Assembly: GCF_003688285.1 (NCBI RefSeq)
Contig: NZ_RCNT01000004.1
Location: forward strand, 62,001-126,000
DNA: 64,000 nt
Reading direction: 5' to 3'
Origin: Rhodophyticola porphyridii
GTDB lineage: Bacteria; Pseudomonadota; Alphaproteobacteria; Rhodobacterales; Rhodobacteraceae
Shown here: piece by piece, positions 14,976-26,327 of the stretch
Layout of the letters: each line of letters opens with the position of its first letter
Position numbering within the stretch: the first letter of the stretch is position 1
Notes under the pieces: model-generated
Databases searched by the model: none
What the model saw: the letters and a program-made list of their open reading frames with translations, nothing else
Told to the model about the DNA's origin: nothing
Made by a program: the position numbers and the translations under genes

Positions 14976-16118
14976 TCAATTCTGGCCCAGGGTGCGAAGC
15001 TCGTAATCGGGCAAATCCGGCAGCGTGACATTCGGCGCGTTGCCGGTCAGGCTGTCCAGAAAGGCGACCAGATCGGCCATTTGTTGATCGTTGAGATCTA
15101 GCGGCTCCAGCCCCGCGCGATCGTCCGCGCCGCCACCGTCGTTGTAGAAGGCCACGACCTCCTCAAGTGTGCCGTAGACGCCCGAATGCATATAAGGCGC
15201 GGTCTGCCCCACATCCCAAAGGGAGGGCGTGACGAAGCGGCCCCAGTCGGCCTCGTCCTTTGTCACGACGTAGTGGCCGACATCTTCGCGCAGGTTCATG
15301 TAGTTGGGCGTGCCCATCGTGGCGTAGTGGCGCAGCAGCGTGATCTGCCGCAGCGCGGTCATTTCCGCATCGCCGGCTGTTCCCAGAAGCTCGGGGTGAT
15401 CCGGCGCGCCCGTGGCGTGAAGCCCGCCATCCGACAACATCGCGCCGGCGTGACAGGCGGCGCATCCCGCCTCCCCCGCGAACAGGTCCATCCCACGCAG
15501 CGCGGCCTCGGATATCGCAGCCTCGTCCCCGCGCAAATAGGCGTCGAAAGGGGCCCCTTCGGTGCGGATGGTTTTCAGGTATTCGCCGATGGCACCGTAG
15601 ATGCGCCCGCCATAGGGCTCGTTGCCATAGGCGTCCTGAAACATCCGGGCATATTCGGGAACCTGCGCCAGACGATGCTGCATCAGGCGGCTGTCCATCA
15701 GCATCGTGTGGCTTTCGGTGATCATGTCGCGCACGACCGTGCCCAGATCGGCCCCGTCGAGCCGCCCGTCCCACATGAAATATGTGCGGTTCGCCACGTT
15801 GAAGAGGCTGGGCGCGTTGCGGAAATACTCGACGCCGGTATAGCCGGTCGACATCGGCTGGCCATCCGACCAGCCGGCTTCGGGGCTGTGGCAGGTGGCG
15901 CAGGAATTGGCCATGTCACCGGACAGGCGGCTGTCGAAAAACAACATCTCGCCGAGGGCTGCCCGCGCCGCATTCACCTCGCGCGGGTCCGGCAGCGGGG
16001 CGAATACCTCCGGCGCACCGCCTTGCGGCATTGCGCCACTCGCCATCAAGAATGCGGCCAGGGCCGCACCACCAAGACGACGGGCAGCCCGTGGCAGAAA
16101 GGTGGGGGTTTCTCGCAT
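14976..16118 (-). CDS. Di-haem cytochrome c peroxidase-like protein (idrP type), first gene of the operon
   Basis: 380 residues. It has a signal peptide (RRLGGAALAAFLMASGA), a first haem motif CATCH (73-77) and a second, CAACH, near residue 220. It is a clear paralogue of the next gene, with matching TAPYMHSGVYGTLEEVVAFYN and NDQQMADLVAFL blocks, so the pair arose by tandem duplication. It is first in the transcription unit and 11 bp from its paralogue. AAAGGA precedes the ATG. Two pairs of direct repeats lie 92-165 bp upstream. Confidence 0.88.
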   Translation of the reverse strand: MRETPTFLPRAARRLGGAALAAFLMASGAMPQGGAPEVFAPLPDPREVNAARAALGEMLFFDSRLSGDMANSCATCHSPEAGWSDGQPMSTGYTGVEYFRNAPSLFNVANRTYFMWDGRLDGADLGTVVRDMITESHTMLMDSRLMQHRLAQVPEYARMFQDAYGNEPYGGRIYGAIGEYLKTIRTEGAPFDAYLRGDEAAISEAALRGMDLFAGEAGCAACHAGAMLSDGGLHATGAPDHPELLGTAGDAEMTALRQITLLRHYATMGTPNYMNLREDVGHYVVTKDEADWGRFVTPSLWDVGQTAPYMHSGVYGTLEEVVAFYNDGGGADDRAGLEPLDLNDQQMADLVAFLDSLTGNAPNVTLPDLPDYELRTLGQN

Positions 16119-16209
16119 CTTGCTGTCCTTTCAGTTCCTGACGCTCGCACCGGCGGACCCTGGGCGCAGGCAAAAGCGCGCGCCGCAGGATCGCGGGGTC
16201 GACTCAAAG

Positions 16210-16232
16210 GTTAACGCCGACGCTGTTAACGC
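16210..16232. promoter_or_regulatory. Direct repeat GTTAACGC x2 upstream of the idr-type operon
   Basis: GTTAACGC occurs at 16210-16217 and again at 16225-16232, a 15-bp period, about 92-114 bp before the first peroxidase ATG. It stands out in GC-rich DNA. OmpR-type response regulators bind tandem repeats, so this could be a target of the adjacent regulator; that is inference. Confidence 0.45.
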
Positions 16233-16265
16233 ATGTTGCGGCCGAGGCGACGAAGCGTGAAAAGA

Positions 16266-16283
16266 TGTGACGGGTTGTGACGG
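16266..16283. promoter_or_regulatory. Direct repeat TGTGACGG x2 with 10-bp period
   Basis: TGTGACGG occurs at 16266-16273 and 16276-16283. The 10-bp spacing is what OmpR/PhoB-family dimers usually recognise. It lies between the end of the sensor kinase gene and the first idr-type gene, upstream of the GTTAACGC pair. Confidence 0.45.
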
Positions 16284-16302
16284 CCGTGCGAGGCGCCGTC
16301 GC

Positions 16303-18504
<2,202 letters not shown>

Positions 18505-18561
18505 TGCTGCATCCTCCAGTCCTATTATGGGTAGTTGACGATCCAGGAAAGGCCCAGGTCA

Positions 18562-19317
18562 ATGGCAGATAGCATCCTTGCAGTAGATGACGATCGGCAG
18601 CTCACGAAGTTTCTCGACCGGTTTCTGACAAAGCAGGGTTTCGATATCTCCACCGCCGGATCCGGCGTGCAGATGGGCATGGCGATGGAGCATCGCGACT
18701 TCGATCTGATGATCCTCGATGTGGGCCTGCCCGATCTGGATGGCTTCGACATCGCGCGGGAACTGCGCAAAAGCTCGTCCATGCCGATCATCTTTCTGAC
18801 CGCACGCGACGAGATCTATGACAAGATCATCGGTCTGGAAATCGGGGCCGACGATTATCTGACCAAGCCTTTCGAACCGCGCGAGCTTCTGGCGCGCATC
18901 CGCACCGTGTTGCGGCGGCGGCACATGGTGGCGGACAAGACCGCGGAGGAGGAGACGGAGCATTACAGCTTCGCCGGTCTCACCCTCGACATTCCGCGCC
19001 GCACTCTGTTCGATCAGTTCATCCGACCGATCCCGCTTACCGCCATGGAGTTCGCGATCCTGCGCTGCCTTGTCGAGTCGTCCGGTCAGGTCGTGTCCCG
19101 GGATCGTCTGATGCGCGAGTTGTACGGCCACAGTGTGACCGCAACGAACCGGGCGATTGACGCCCATGTCGCGAGACTGCGCAGGAAACTCGGCGAGGCC
19201 GGGCTCGACCGGGATCTGATCCGCACCGTGCATGGAACGGGCCATGTCCTGACAGCTGTCGCGAATGCCTGTGCGAACGGCCCCACGCCCGCGGGAGCCG
19301 ATTTGCTGTCGGCATGA
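18562..19317 (+). CDS. OmpR/PhoB-type response regulator
   Basis: 251 residues. The receiver domain has an acidic pocket D9-D11, phospho-acceptor D53 (LMILDVGLPD) and a conserved LTKPFEP lysine (about 104). A linker follows, then a C-terminal winged helix (about 145-240) with RAIDAHVARLRRKLG and RTVHGTGHV. ATG 18562 is preferred; an in-frame TTG lies 27 nt upstream. It is divergent from the hybrid kinase gene with a 57-bp gap, so the two probably form one phosphorelay. The idr-type operon is the most likely target. Confidence 0.9.
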   Translation: MADSILAVDDDRQLTKFLDRFLTKQGFDISTAGSGVQMGMAMEHRDFDLMILDVGLPDLDGFDIARELRKSSSMPIIFLTARDEIYDKIIGLEIGADDYLTKPFEPRELLARIRTVLRRRHMVADKTAEEETEHYSFAGLTLDIPRRTLFDQFIRPIPLTAMEFAILRCLVESSGQVVSRDRLMRELYGHSVTATNRAIDAHVARLRRKLGEAGLDRDLIRTVHGTGHVLTAVANACANGPTPAGADLLSA

Positions 19318-19325
19318 AAGAGAGA

Positions 19326-19357
19326 TCCCGCGCCCGCCCTCTGGCTCCGGCGCGGGA
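19326..19357. terminator. Hairpin between convergent regulator and RidA genes
   Basis: TCCCGCGCC (19326-19334) pairs with GGCGCGGGA (19349-19357), a 9-bp stem with a 14-nt loop, in the 49-bp convergent gap. On the minus strand it is followed by TCTCTCTTT, so it may end the long minus-strand catabolic operon. Confidence 0.55.
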
Positions 19358-19366
19358 GGCCACGCC

Positions 19367-19765
19367 CTAGGCGCCTGGCAGATATGCGACCACCTCCACC
19401 TCAAGCTTGACCTGCGGCCCGCCGAGGCCCGCGACCAGCAACCCGGTATGAGGCGGCTTGTGATCCCCGAAGAAATCCAGCCGCGCCTTGGTGATCGCCG
19501 CGCTGTCGGCCCGGTCGAGCATGTAGACGGTGATCTTGACCACATCCTGCGGTCGGGCCCCCATATGGGCCAGAACCCGGCCGATATTGCGGTAGACCTG
19601 AACGGCCTGGGCTCCGGCATCGTCGCCGCCGATCCAGTTTCCGTTTTCGTCGCGGGCCACCTGCCCCGCCACATGGATGAAATCGCCCGCGCGGGAGGCG
19701 TGTTCATAGGTCGGGGCACGGGCCACATCGGGCGGGCTGCTGAGCGTGATGGTGGAAGATGTCAT
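19367..19765 (-). CDS. RidA/YjgF-family protein
   Basis: 132 residues, the size of RidA enamine/imine deaminases. RAGDFIHVAGQVARDENG (about 25-42) and the C-terminal VKLEVEVVAYLPGA fit the family. RidA hydrolyses reactive enamines made by PLP enzymes, in keeping with two aminotransferases in this locus. The usual catalytic Arg near the C terminus is not obvious in the segment seen, so a divergent RidA subgroup is likely. It is the last gene of the minus-strand operon. Start 19765 has AAGGA about 8 nt upstream. Confidence 0.83.
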   Translation of the reverse strand: MTSSTITLSSPPDVARAPTYEHASRAGDFIHVAGQVARDENGNWIGGDDAGAQAVQVYRNIGRVLAHMGARPQDVVKITVYMLDRADSAAITKARLDFFGDHKPPHTGLLVAGLGGPQVKLEVEVVAYLPGA

Positions 19766-19794
19766 GCCGGGGGTCCTTTTCCTTGGTTCCGATC

Positions 19795-21471
19795 TCAATC
19801 AAGCGCGGCGCTCTGCCGGTGAACGCCGCCTTTTTCCGAACGTGCCGTGACCGTGACACTGGCCGCCGGCGCAGTCGCCTTCACGAGCCATTCCACCTTC
19901 TTCGTCACCGGGGACCATTGCTGACCCCAGTTGGAATAGGCATAGCGACGCTCGTTTCGCCCGGCCAGGTTGCCAAGCTTCACATCGCCGGGGTTCATAA
20001 CCAGATCCGCCCCTTCGCAGTCCAGCTCCACGGTCACCGGCTTGGCGACACCGTTCTTCACCGCAACATCCGACAGGTTCGTGGGCAGATAGCCGTGGTT
20101 CGATACGACCGCTGTGATCCGGTGCAAATCCGCGCCAAGCGCCTCCACCTCAAGCGTGTCCACGGCGATCCGCGGGGCCGCCGCCGCATGGCGGAGGTTG
20201 AACAGCACATTGTTGTGGCAGATCTCTTCCAGCATGGTGCCGGGCGGGTTCCGGTAGCTCCAGATATAAACCATGCCGCCCACCTCCACCGGGCCAAGCT
20301 GCGGGTGGTCGAACGCGGTCCACGGGCGGAAGCCGTGCGCGCCGACATTCTCCACCACCCAATCATGCACCAGCCGTTGGGTGGCCGCGTCGCGCGGACC
20401 GAGGTTGTAATAGCCTTCCTTGGGCACACCCGCGGTGCGCTCCAGATCCCAAAGCTCGGTCGCGAAGGAGATGATGCCCATCTCCTCATAGGTCCAGTCG
20501 GTCAGGGAGCCATGCCGCGCCTTGGTCTTGTCAGGCGTGAAATCCTCATAGACCGAGATCGTGGGATATCCGGTGAGGCGCTCCCCGACCTCGCCAAGCG
20601 CCTTGTAAAGCGCCAGATCGGGCGGGCTCATCTCACTGTCGGGCTGCAGCATGGACGGCCGCAGGATGATGCCGCCATGGGTGTGATAGGCACATATGCC
20701 GGTGATGTTGGGATGATCCAGGATCAATTTGCCGATGCCCGCCGCTTCGGGCTCGGAAAACGGATAGTCGCCCGCGCCATATTCCTGCGGTGTCCAGTTG
20801 GTCGGGAAGTTGCGGTTCATGTTCCCGTCCTGCTGCATTTCGATATGCACATGGACGCCGTCATAATTGCGGATCATACCTTCGGGGTAGAGCCGGTAAT
20901 AAGTGCCCCCTTCCTCTCCCGGTTCGCGCTGCACCATGATGTCGGGGTTCTCGTCATCTTTCTTCCACTCGCCCTTGCCGTCCGGAACGCGCATTTGGAC
21001 AATGTATCCGTCGCCATCGATATCCTGCGGGATGAGCCCTTCGATCCTGTCCTCGCCGGGCAGGAAACGGCCGTTTCCGCACCAGGGATGATAGGGAGTG
21101 GTCAGCGCGTATTCCGCCCCATCGGGATTGATGCGCGGGACGATATAGAACACCTGCCGGTCGAGAAGCCGCGTCACCTCTTCGTCCCGCCCGTATTTTG
21201 TCAGCAGATACCAGCAGGCATATAGCGCGGTGGCGCTGGTCGCATGCTCCTCCGCATGGATCTGCGCGTCGATATAGAAACCCGGCTTTTCCGATGCGGG
21301 TCCGGTCTCGGGGTTCGTAATCGTCAGAAACCAGACATCGCGGCCACGGAAGCTCTTGGCGATGGAGGTGAGCGTACACAGATGCGGGTAGGCTTCTGCC
21401 AGCGCGTGCAGATGCACGGTCAGTGCCTCGTAGTCATGGTAGGTGTCAAAGGCGATATCGACCTCTGGCAT
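19795..21471 (-). CDS. M14-family zinc carboxypeptidase
   Basis: 558 residues. The zinc ligands are visible as QIHAEEHAT (HXXE near residue 70) and a His in CAYHTHGG (near 260); the catalytic Glu is in FATELWD (near 337). VPRINPDGAEYAL is also a family block. An extra C-terminal beta-rich domain of about 150 residues follows. There is no signal peptide, so it should be cytoplasmic and act on imported peptides or amide-linked compounds. AAGGA precedes the ATG. It lies between the RidA and M20 genes in one operon. Confidence 0.9.
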   Translation of the reverse strand: MPEVDIAFDTYHDYEALTVHLHALAEAYPHLCTLTSIAKSFRGRDVWFLTITNPETGPASEKPGFYIDAQIHAEEHATSATALYACWYLLTKYGRDEEVTRLLDRQVFYIVPRINPDGAEYALTTPYHPWCGNGRFLPGEDRIEGLIPQDIDGDGYIVQMRVPDGKGEWKKDDENPDIMVQREPGEEGGTYYRLYPEGMIRNYDGVHVHIEMQQDGNMNRNFPTNWTPQEYGAGDYPFSEPEAAGIGKLILDHPNITGICAYHTHGGIILRPSMLQPDSEMSPPDLALYKALGEVGERLTGYPTISVYEDFTPDKTKARHGSLTDWTYEEMGIISFATELWDLERTAGVPKEGYYNLGPRDAATQRLVHDWVVENVGAHGFRPWTAFDHPQLGPVEVGGMVYIWSYRNPPGTMLEEICHNNVLFNLRHAAAAPRIAVDTLEVEALGADLHRITAVVSNHGYLPTNLSDVAVKNGVAKPVTVELDCEGADLVMNPGDVKLGNLAGRNERRYAYSNWGQQWSPVTKKVEWLVKATAPAASVTVTARSEKGGVHRQSAALD

Positions 21472-21496
21472 GGCGTTGTCCTTTCAGGCAGACCGC

Positions 21497-22849
21497 TCAG
21501 GTGCGGCCGAAATGGTCCATAATGGCAGCAGCGTATTTGATGCCCTGGATATACTTGTCGATATGGATGTTCTCGTCCGGCGCATGCAGATTGCAGCCCG
21601 GGTTGGCAAACCCGGTCAGAACGCAGGGGATCCAGACGTGTTTCAGGATCGCCCCCTCGGCGGAAACGCCGTTGACGATGGGCGGCTCGCCATAGACCTC
21701 ATGGGCGGCGGCGATGATCGACTGGCTGATATCCTCGCGGGCGGAGATCTTGTAGGGGTCTTCTGTCCGCGCCTCGCCCTTCACCTCGATCCTGTCGAAC
21801 CCCTGGGCCTTGAGATGATCGCGCAGCTTCACGATCGCCCTGGCCGGCGAGATGTTGGGGATCAGACGGAAATCCATCCTTACCCGCGCTTCGGCCGGAA
21901 CGATTGTCTTGGTGCCTTTTCCGGTATAGCCGCCCGTGATGCCCTGGATGTTGGCCGTCGGCTCGTAGGTCCGCGCCCTCAGCGCCTCGACCCCATCGCG
22001 GCCAAGCGCGAAGGCGTCGACGCCCATTTCCTCCTTGAGGAGATCGAAATCGATCCGCGCGGCCTTGTCTTCCAGATACCCCATATCCTCGGCATCTGGT
22101 TCGTAGATACCTTCGGCCCAATCGGGAATGAGAATGCGCTTTTCGCGGTCCATGATCGTGGCCAGCGCATGAACCAGATCCCAGACCGGGTTCGGCACCA
22201 GCGGCGCATTCAGCGAATGCACATCCGTCCGCGGCCCCCGTGCGATCAGTTCCACGAACAGCACCGATTTCAGGCCCAGTGACACGTCCGGCACCTCAAC
22301 GCCGATCTCAAGGCTGCCATCGAGGCAGTGCATTCCGTCCGCTTCGAGCATCTTGGCATTGGCCTTGGCCCATGGTCCGAGATTGGGCGAGCCGATCTCT
22401 TCCTCTCCTTCGATGAGAAGCTTGAGGCCCACGGGCACCTCTCCGCGCACCGCGAGAAATGCCTTGGCCGCCTTGTTGAAGGCCAGAACGCCGGATTTGT
22501 TGTCGGTCGCGCCGCGCCCGTAAAGCACACCGTCGACCACCGCGCCCGACCACGGGCCGCCATAGCTCCATGCCTCGATCGGTTCGGGGGGCTGCACGTC
22601 GTAATGGGAATAGCACAGAAGCGTCTTGCGGGATTTGGAGGGTATTTCCCCGTAAACGACCGGCGGCCCTTCCTCCAGCTCGTGAAAATCTGCCGGAAGC
22701 CCGTCGCGGTGCATCATGTCCCGGATAAGCGTCGCGCAGTCGCGCAGACCGATATCCTGCGCCGAAACCGAGGGTTGCCGCACGAAGGCCTGAAGGTCCG
22801 CCACGAACTCATCCGCATGGGCGTCTATATAGGCGTAGATGTCTTTCAT
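21497..22849 (-). CDS. M20-family metallopeptidase (dipeptidase / ArgE-DapE-ACY1 type)
   Basis: 450 residues. The di-zinc motifs are present: SHYDVQPP (near 81), GATDNKSG (near 113) and EGEEEIGSP (near 148, with the catalytic Glu). A dimerisation-domain insert and the C-terminal His (GCNLHAPDE, near 425) follow. The family cleaves dipeptides or N-acyl amino acids in the cytoplasm. The start overlaps the SDR stop (ATGA), showing translational coupling. Confidence 0.92.
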   Translation of the reverse strand: MKDIYAYIDAHADEFVADLQAFVRQPSVSAQDIGLRDCATLIRDMMHRDGLPADFHELEEGPPVVYGEIPSKSRKTLLCYSHYDVQPPEPIEAWSYGGPWSGAVVDGVLYGRGATDNKSGVLAFNKAAKAFLAVRGEVPVGLKLLIEGEEEIGSPNLGPWAKANAKMLEADGMHCLDGSLEIGVEVPDVSLGLKSVLFVELIARGPRTDVHSLNAPLVPNPVWDLVHALATIMDREKRILIPDWAEGIYEPDAEDMGYLEDKAARIDFDLLKEEMGVDAFALGRDGVEALRARTYEPTANIQGITGGYTGKGTKTIVPAEARVRMDFRLIPNISPARAIVKLRDHLKAQGFDRIEVKGEARTEDPYKISAREDISQSIIAAAHEVYGEPPIVNGVSAEGAILKHVWIPCVLTGFANPGCNLHAPDENIHIDKYIQGIKYAAAIMDHFGRT

Positions 22850-23559
22850 GACGGATGCTCCTGCGAGAGATCCCAGGCATTGAGGCGCTGGCCGCTCAAC
22901 GCCAAGTCACGTGCGCTGGCGATATGGGCAAAGGCAGGCGCAAGGCGCGCGGGATCGATCCATTCGGCCTTCAGCTCGGGCGGGTAGTTCGCCTCCGACA
23001 TCGGTGTGTGCATCGCCTTGCCCGGCGTAATCGTGCAGGACAGGATGCCATGGGCCGCACCCTCCAGAGCAAGGCATTTGGAGAACCCCTCCAGCGCATG
23101 TTTCGCCGCGCAATAGGCGGTTTCATCCGCGAACCCCTTGATGCCCGATTGAGAGGAGACGAAGATCAGCGCCCCGCCGCCCTGCGCCTTCATATCGCTC
23201 CAGACGCCCTGAGACAGCTGGAAACCGGCCTGGATGCCCACGTCCATCGTCGCCCTGAATGTCGCCAGGCTGACCTGTTCCAAGGGCTCGGGCCGCAATA
23301 TGGCGGCGTTGTGGATCAAGGTACCGACCGGGCCCGGGATCGCGGCAATCGCATCGGCGGTGGCCTTCGCATCGGCCAGATCCACCGTCAGGGTCGTGGC
23401 CCTGCCGCCGGTCTCTGCCTTCACCGCGGCCAGACCTTCGGCGTCGAGATCCATCAGCACCAGCCGCGCGCCCCGTTTCGCGAAGGCCCGCGCAATCGCG
23501 GCACCCAGCCCCTGCGCCGCCCCGGTGATAACGACCGTCTGGTCCGCCAGTGCAGGCAT
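22846..23559 (-). CDS. Short-chain dehydrogenase/reductase
   Basis: 237 residues. The Rossmann motif TGAAQGLGAAIA (about 12-23), the cofactor-site HNAA (about 84) and the catalytic Ser / YCAAK (Tyr near 148) are intact. LVLMDLD after the second strand suggests NAD(H). It oxidises or reduces an unknown alcohol/ketone. It overlaps both neighbours by 1-4 bases. Confidence 0.92.
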   Translation of the reverse strand: MPALADQTVVITGAAQGLGAAIARAFAKRGARLVLMDLDAEGLAAVKAETGGRATTLTVDLADAKATADAIAAIPGPVGTLIHNAAILRPEPLEQVSLATFRATMDVGIQAGFQLSQGVWSDMKAQGGGALIFVSSQSGIKGFADETAYCAAKHALEGFSKCLALEGAAHGILSCTITPGKAMHTPMSEANYPPELKAEWIDPARLAPAFAHIASARDLALSGQRLNAWDLSQEHPS

Positions 23560-24641
23560 CAGACGGCGCCCGACATGTCGAGATCGACCCAGCTGCGGCC
23601 GGCGGTCGAGGCGATGACCGCGTCCAGCACCATCTGGTTGCGAAGCCCGTCGACGAAGCTCGCGCCACGCCGCAGCCCGCGGTCTTCGATGATCGCGCCG
23701 GTCAGTTCCTGCAACGCGGCCAGAACGGAGACGTTCCAGATCCCCGCATTCAGCCCCTCCAGAGAGGCGTTCGGGTCGTCCACGCTGATATCTTTGAAGC
23801 TTTCTCCGGCCTTGGCGAAATAGAGCTTCTCGTCACTGTTCGACAAGGTCAGCGTGCCCCTGGAGCCGAAAACCTGCGTCTCGTTGCCCATATTCGTGGC
23901 CGCGACCCCGCTCATGAAGACCTGCGCCAGCGCGCCCGAGCGCATCTCCAGCGTGAAATGAGACAGATCATCGGCCGTCGCCGTCCAGGCCTCTCCGGTC
24001 TTGGGGTCGACCCGGTCGGGCAGGACCGTGAGCGCCTGACCGATGACCGACGCGGGCTCTCCCAGCCACCAGCGCAGCATGTCGACCTGATGCGAGCCAT
24101 TGGCCCCCAACCGTCCACCGCCCATGGACGCATCGGACCACCAGTCGCCCTTGGGGCGCGAGGCCGGATCGGCCCAGGAGGCCCCGATATTCGTGATGTT
24201 GACATGGCGGATATCCCCCAGATCGCCGCCGTGGATCATCTCGGCAATCCGGGCGCGGGTCGGGTTGAAGCGCAGCTCGTGGTCGATCATGTGCAGCCGG
24301 TTGCCCGCGCGCGCCGCATCCAGCATCCGGCGCGCCTCGCCCGCGTTCATCGCGGTGGGCTTCTCGCACAGCACATGCGCCCCCCGGCTGATCGCGGCCA
24401 GCACCATCGGCGCATGCATAACTGTGGGCGTGGCGATGCAGACCAGATCAAGCCTGTGTTCGGCCAGCATCTTTTCCCAGTCATCATAGACCGCCGTGAT
24501 GCCATGAGGCGCCGCCGCGGCCCGCGCGCTTTCCAGCCGCCCCGACGCAAGCGCCACGACCCGGGCCCCCTTTATATGCGCGAAGGCGGGAAGATAGGCG
24601 TCCCGCGCGAAGCTGGCGCCGATGATGCCGACATTTAACAT
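23559..24641 (-). CDS. Gfo/Idh/MocA-family oxidoreductase (first of two)
   Basis: 360 residues. The N-terminal NAD(P)-binding fold begins NVGIIGASFARDAYLPAF, and the EKPTAMN motif (Lys near 95) is the family signature. The C-terminal alpha/beta domain contains GANGSHQVDMLRWW, with the catalytic-type His. AGGAG lies 5 nt before the ATG. It is one of two paralogous family members in the operon (see 26328-27362), separated by a binding-protein gene. The substrate is unknown. Confidence 0.9.
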   Translation of the reverse strand: MLNVGIIGASFARDAYLPAFAHIKGARVVALASGRLESARAAAAPHGITAVYDDWEKMLAEHRLDLVCIATPTVMHAPMVLAAISRGAHVLCEKPTAMNAGEARRMLDAARAGNRLHMIDHELRFNPTRARIAEMIHGGDLGDIRHVNITNIGASWADPASRPKGDWWSDASMGGGRLGANGSHQVDMLRWWLGEPASVIGQALTVLPDRVDPKTGEAWTATADDLSHFTLEMRSGALAQVFMSGVAATNMGNETQVFGSRGTLTLSNSDEKLYFAKAGESFKDISVDDPNASLEGLNAGIWNVSVLAALQELTGAIIEDRGLRRGASFVDGLRNQMVLDAVIASTAGRSWVDLDMSGAV

Positions 24642-24662
24642 GGGTTCTCCTTCAGAAATGGA

Positions 24663-24689
24663 GGCGGCGCCGGGGATACCGGCGCCGCC
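24663..24689. terminator. GC-rich hairpin after the first peptide-binding protein gene
   Basis: Perfect 11-bp stem, GGCGGCGCCGG (24663-24673) / CCGGCGCCGCC (24679-24689), with a 5-nt loop. It lies 13 bp after the binding-protein stop and before the next gene of the operon. No U-run follows, so it probably stabilises the upstream mRNA. Confidence 0.65.
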
Positions 24690-24701
24690 CGAAAGCTCGG
24701 G

Positions 24702-26249
24702 TCACTCCGCCAGGCGGGCATCCCAGAGGTTGACGTGTTCATCGCGCCGGGCCTGCCATACGATCCGGCGGCTGACACCGTAAAAATCCGGCTGGAAATA
24801 CATGTGCAGCCACGGGCCATAATCGTAGAAGACCTGAAGCATCTCGTTGATAACCTCGCGTTCCTCCTCCGGCGTTGCGGCATTGGCGATGTCTTCCCAA
24901 CGGTCAAACCAGCGCGGATCGGCCCAGTCGGTGTAGTTCGGGCCGCTTTCCACCGTGGCCAGCACGGCCATGTCGTAAAGCGCGCTCCAGAGTGCACCAC
25001 CCGAGCCGAGGAAGAACAGCGGGCCCGCGTCATGGCCCCGGATCAGCGGCACGTAGACGGACGACCATTCAAGAAGCTCCACCTCGGTCTGAACGCCGAC
25101 CTCGGTCAGGAAACTGCCGACCGCAAGCGCCACATTGGCATCGTTCAGATAGCGCCCGCGCGGCGCCTGCAACGTGATCTCGAAGCGCACACCGTCATCC
25201 CCACGCGGGTATCCGGCCTCATCCAGCAGCCGTTCGGCGGTTGCCGGATCGTAGGGATAGGGCTCCAGATTGGGGTTGTCGTTGGGCGGGTTCACCAGCC
25301 CGGTCGCCCGCTCGCATTCGAAATTCAGGAGTTGCGAACAGATCGCCGGCACATTCACTGCATATTGCAGCGCGCGGCGCACATTCTCGTCGCGCACCGC
25401 CTCCCCGGCGATACCTTCGAACTGGTCGGACTGGTTGAAGCCGATATACATCCGCCGCAGCCCCTGAACGACCTGAACATCGGCCACGCCGCTGGCGTTG
25501 ACCACATCCATCTGGTCGGGCGACACATTGGTGATGATATCCACATTGCCGGTCAGAAGTTCGGCAACCCGGGTCGATGCTTCGGGAATGATACGGAACT
25601 CGATCCGATCGAAATTGCCCTCGCCCTGCCATTTCTCCAGCGTCAGGTTCGACCCGATGTTCCAATCCACCAGCCGGTACTCGCCGGACGAAACCGGCGA
25701 GCGGGCGATTTCGTCCTCGCTCATGGTCTCGTAGCTGTCCTTGCAGTGGATGAAGACCTGCGAGGTGAAGCCAAGCGCCATGCCGGTGTCGGAGGCGGTG
25801 TTGATGGCAACGGTCAGGTCATCCACCACTTCGGCGCCCGCGAACTGCATCGAGGTATAGACGAAGCCGGGCGTGTTGCCCGCGAAGGCATTCTCCGGGT
25901 CTCCCGCCCTGTTCCAGGAATAGGCCACGTCCTCCGCCGTCAGCGGTTCGCCGTCTTCGCAGACGCGGCCTTCGGGCAATGTGAATTCCAGCCTTGTGCC
26001 ATCCTCGCTCATGGTCCAGCCGGTGGCCAGGCGCGGCAGGATCTCCCCGTCATCGCCAATACTGGTCAATGCCGTAAAGATGTGCCGCGCGATGTTGGAG
26101 TTATCCATCGAGCGGATCTCGGCCGGCTCGAAGGTGCTTGCATCGGCGCTGAGCCCGACCACAAGCGTGTTTTCGTCCGGTTGAGCTGATGCGATGGCTG
26201 GCAGGCCGATCGTCAGCGCGGTTGCAAGAAGCGTTCCCTTGTATCTCAT
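24702..26249 (-). CDS. ABC transporter peptide-binding protein, family 5 (first paralogue)
   Basis: 515 residues. A signal peptide (MRYKGTLLATALTIGLPAIASA) is followed by an SBP_bac_5 fold; LVVGLSADASTFEPAEI, DNSNIARHIF and SSGEYRLVDWN are typical. It is closely similar along its length to the binding protein at 51973-53526; both contain IPEASTR, GNVDIITNV and an EWSSVYVPLIR-like block. No permease genes sit beside it, so it may use the Dpp permease at 46.5-50.8 kb. AAGGA lies about 8 nt before the ATG. Confidence 0.92.
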   Translation of the reverse strand: MRYKGTLLATALTIGLPAIASAQPDENTLVVGLSADASTFEPAEIRSMDNSNIARHIFTALTSIGDDGEILPRLATGWTMSEDGTRLEFTLPEGRVCEDGEPLTAEDVAYSWNRAGDPENAFAGNTPGFVYTSMQFAGAEVVDDLTVAINTASDTGMALGFTSQVFIHCKDSYETMSEDEIARSPVSSGEYRLVDWNIGSNLTLEKWQGEGNFDRIEFRIIPEASTRVAELLTGNVDIITNVSPDQMDVVNASGVADVQVVQGLRRMYIGFNQSDQFEGIAGEAVRDENVRRALQYAVNVPAICSQLLNFECERATGLVNPPNDNPNLEPYPYDPATAERLLDEAGYPRGDDGVRFEITLQAPRGRYLNDANVALAVGSFLTEVGVQTEVELLEWSSVYVPLIRGHDAGPLFFLGSGGALWSALYDMAVLATVESGPNYTDWADPRWFDRWEDIANAATPEEEREVINEMLQVFYDYGPWLHMYFQPDFYGVSRRIVWQARRDEHVNLWDARLAE

Positions 26250-26327
26250 GTCTCATGTCCTTCGTTGTAGCAATACGCCATCGGTGGAACTGGTCATGGG
26301 CCCGATTGAGAGGGCTTCTCGGTTTGC

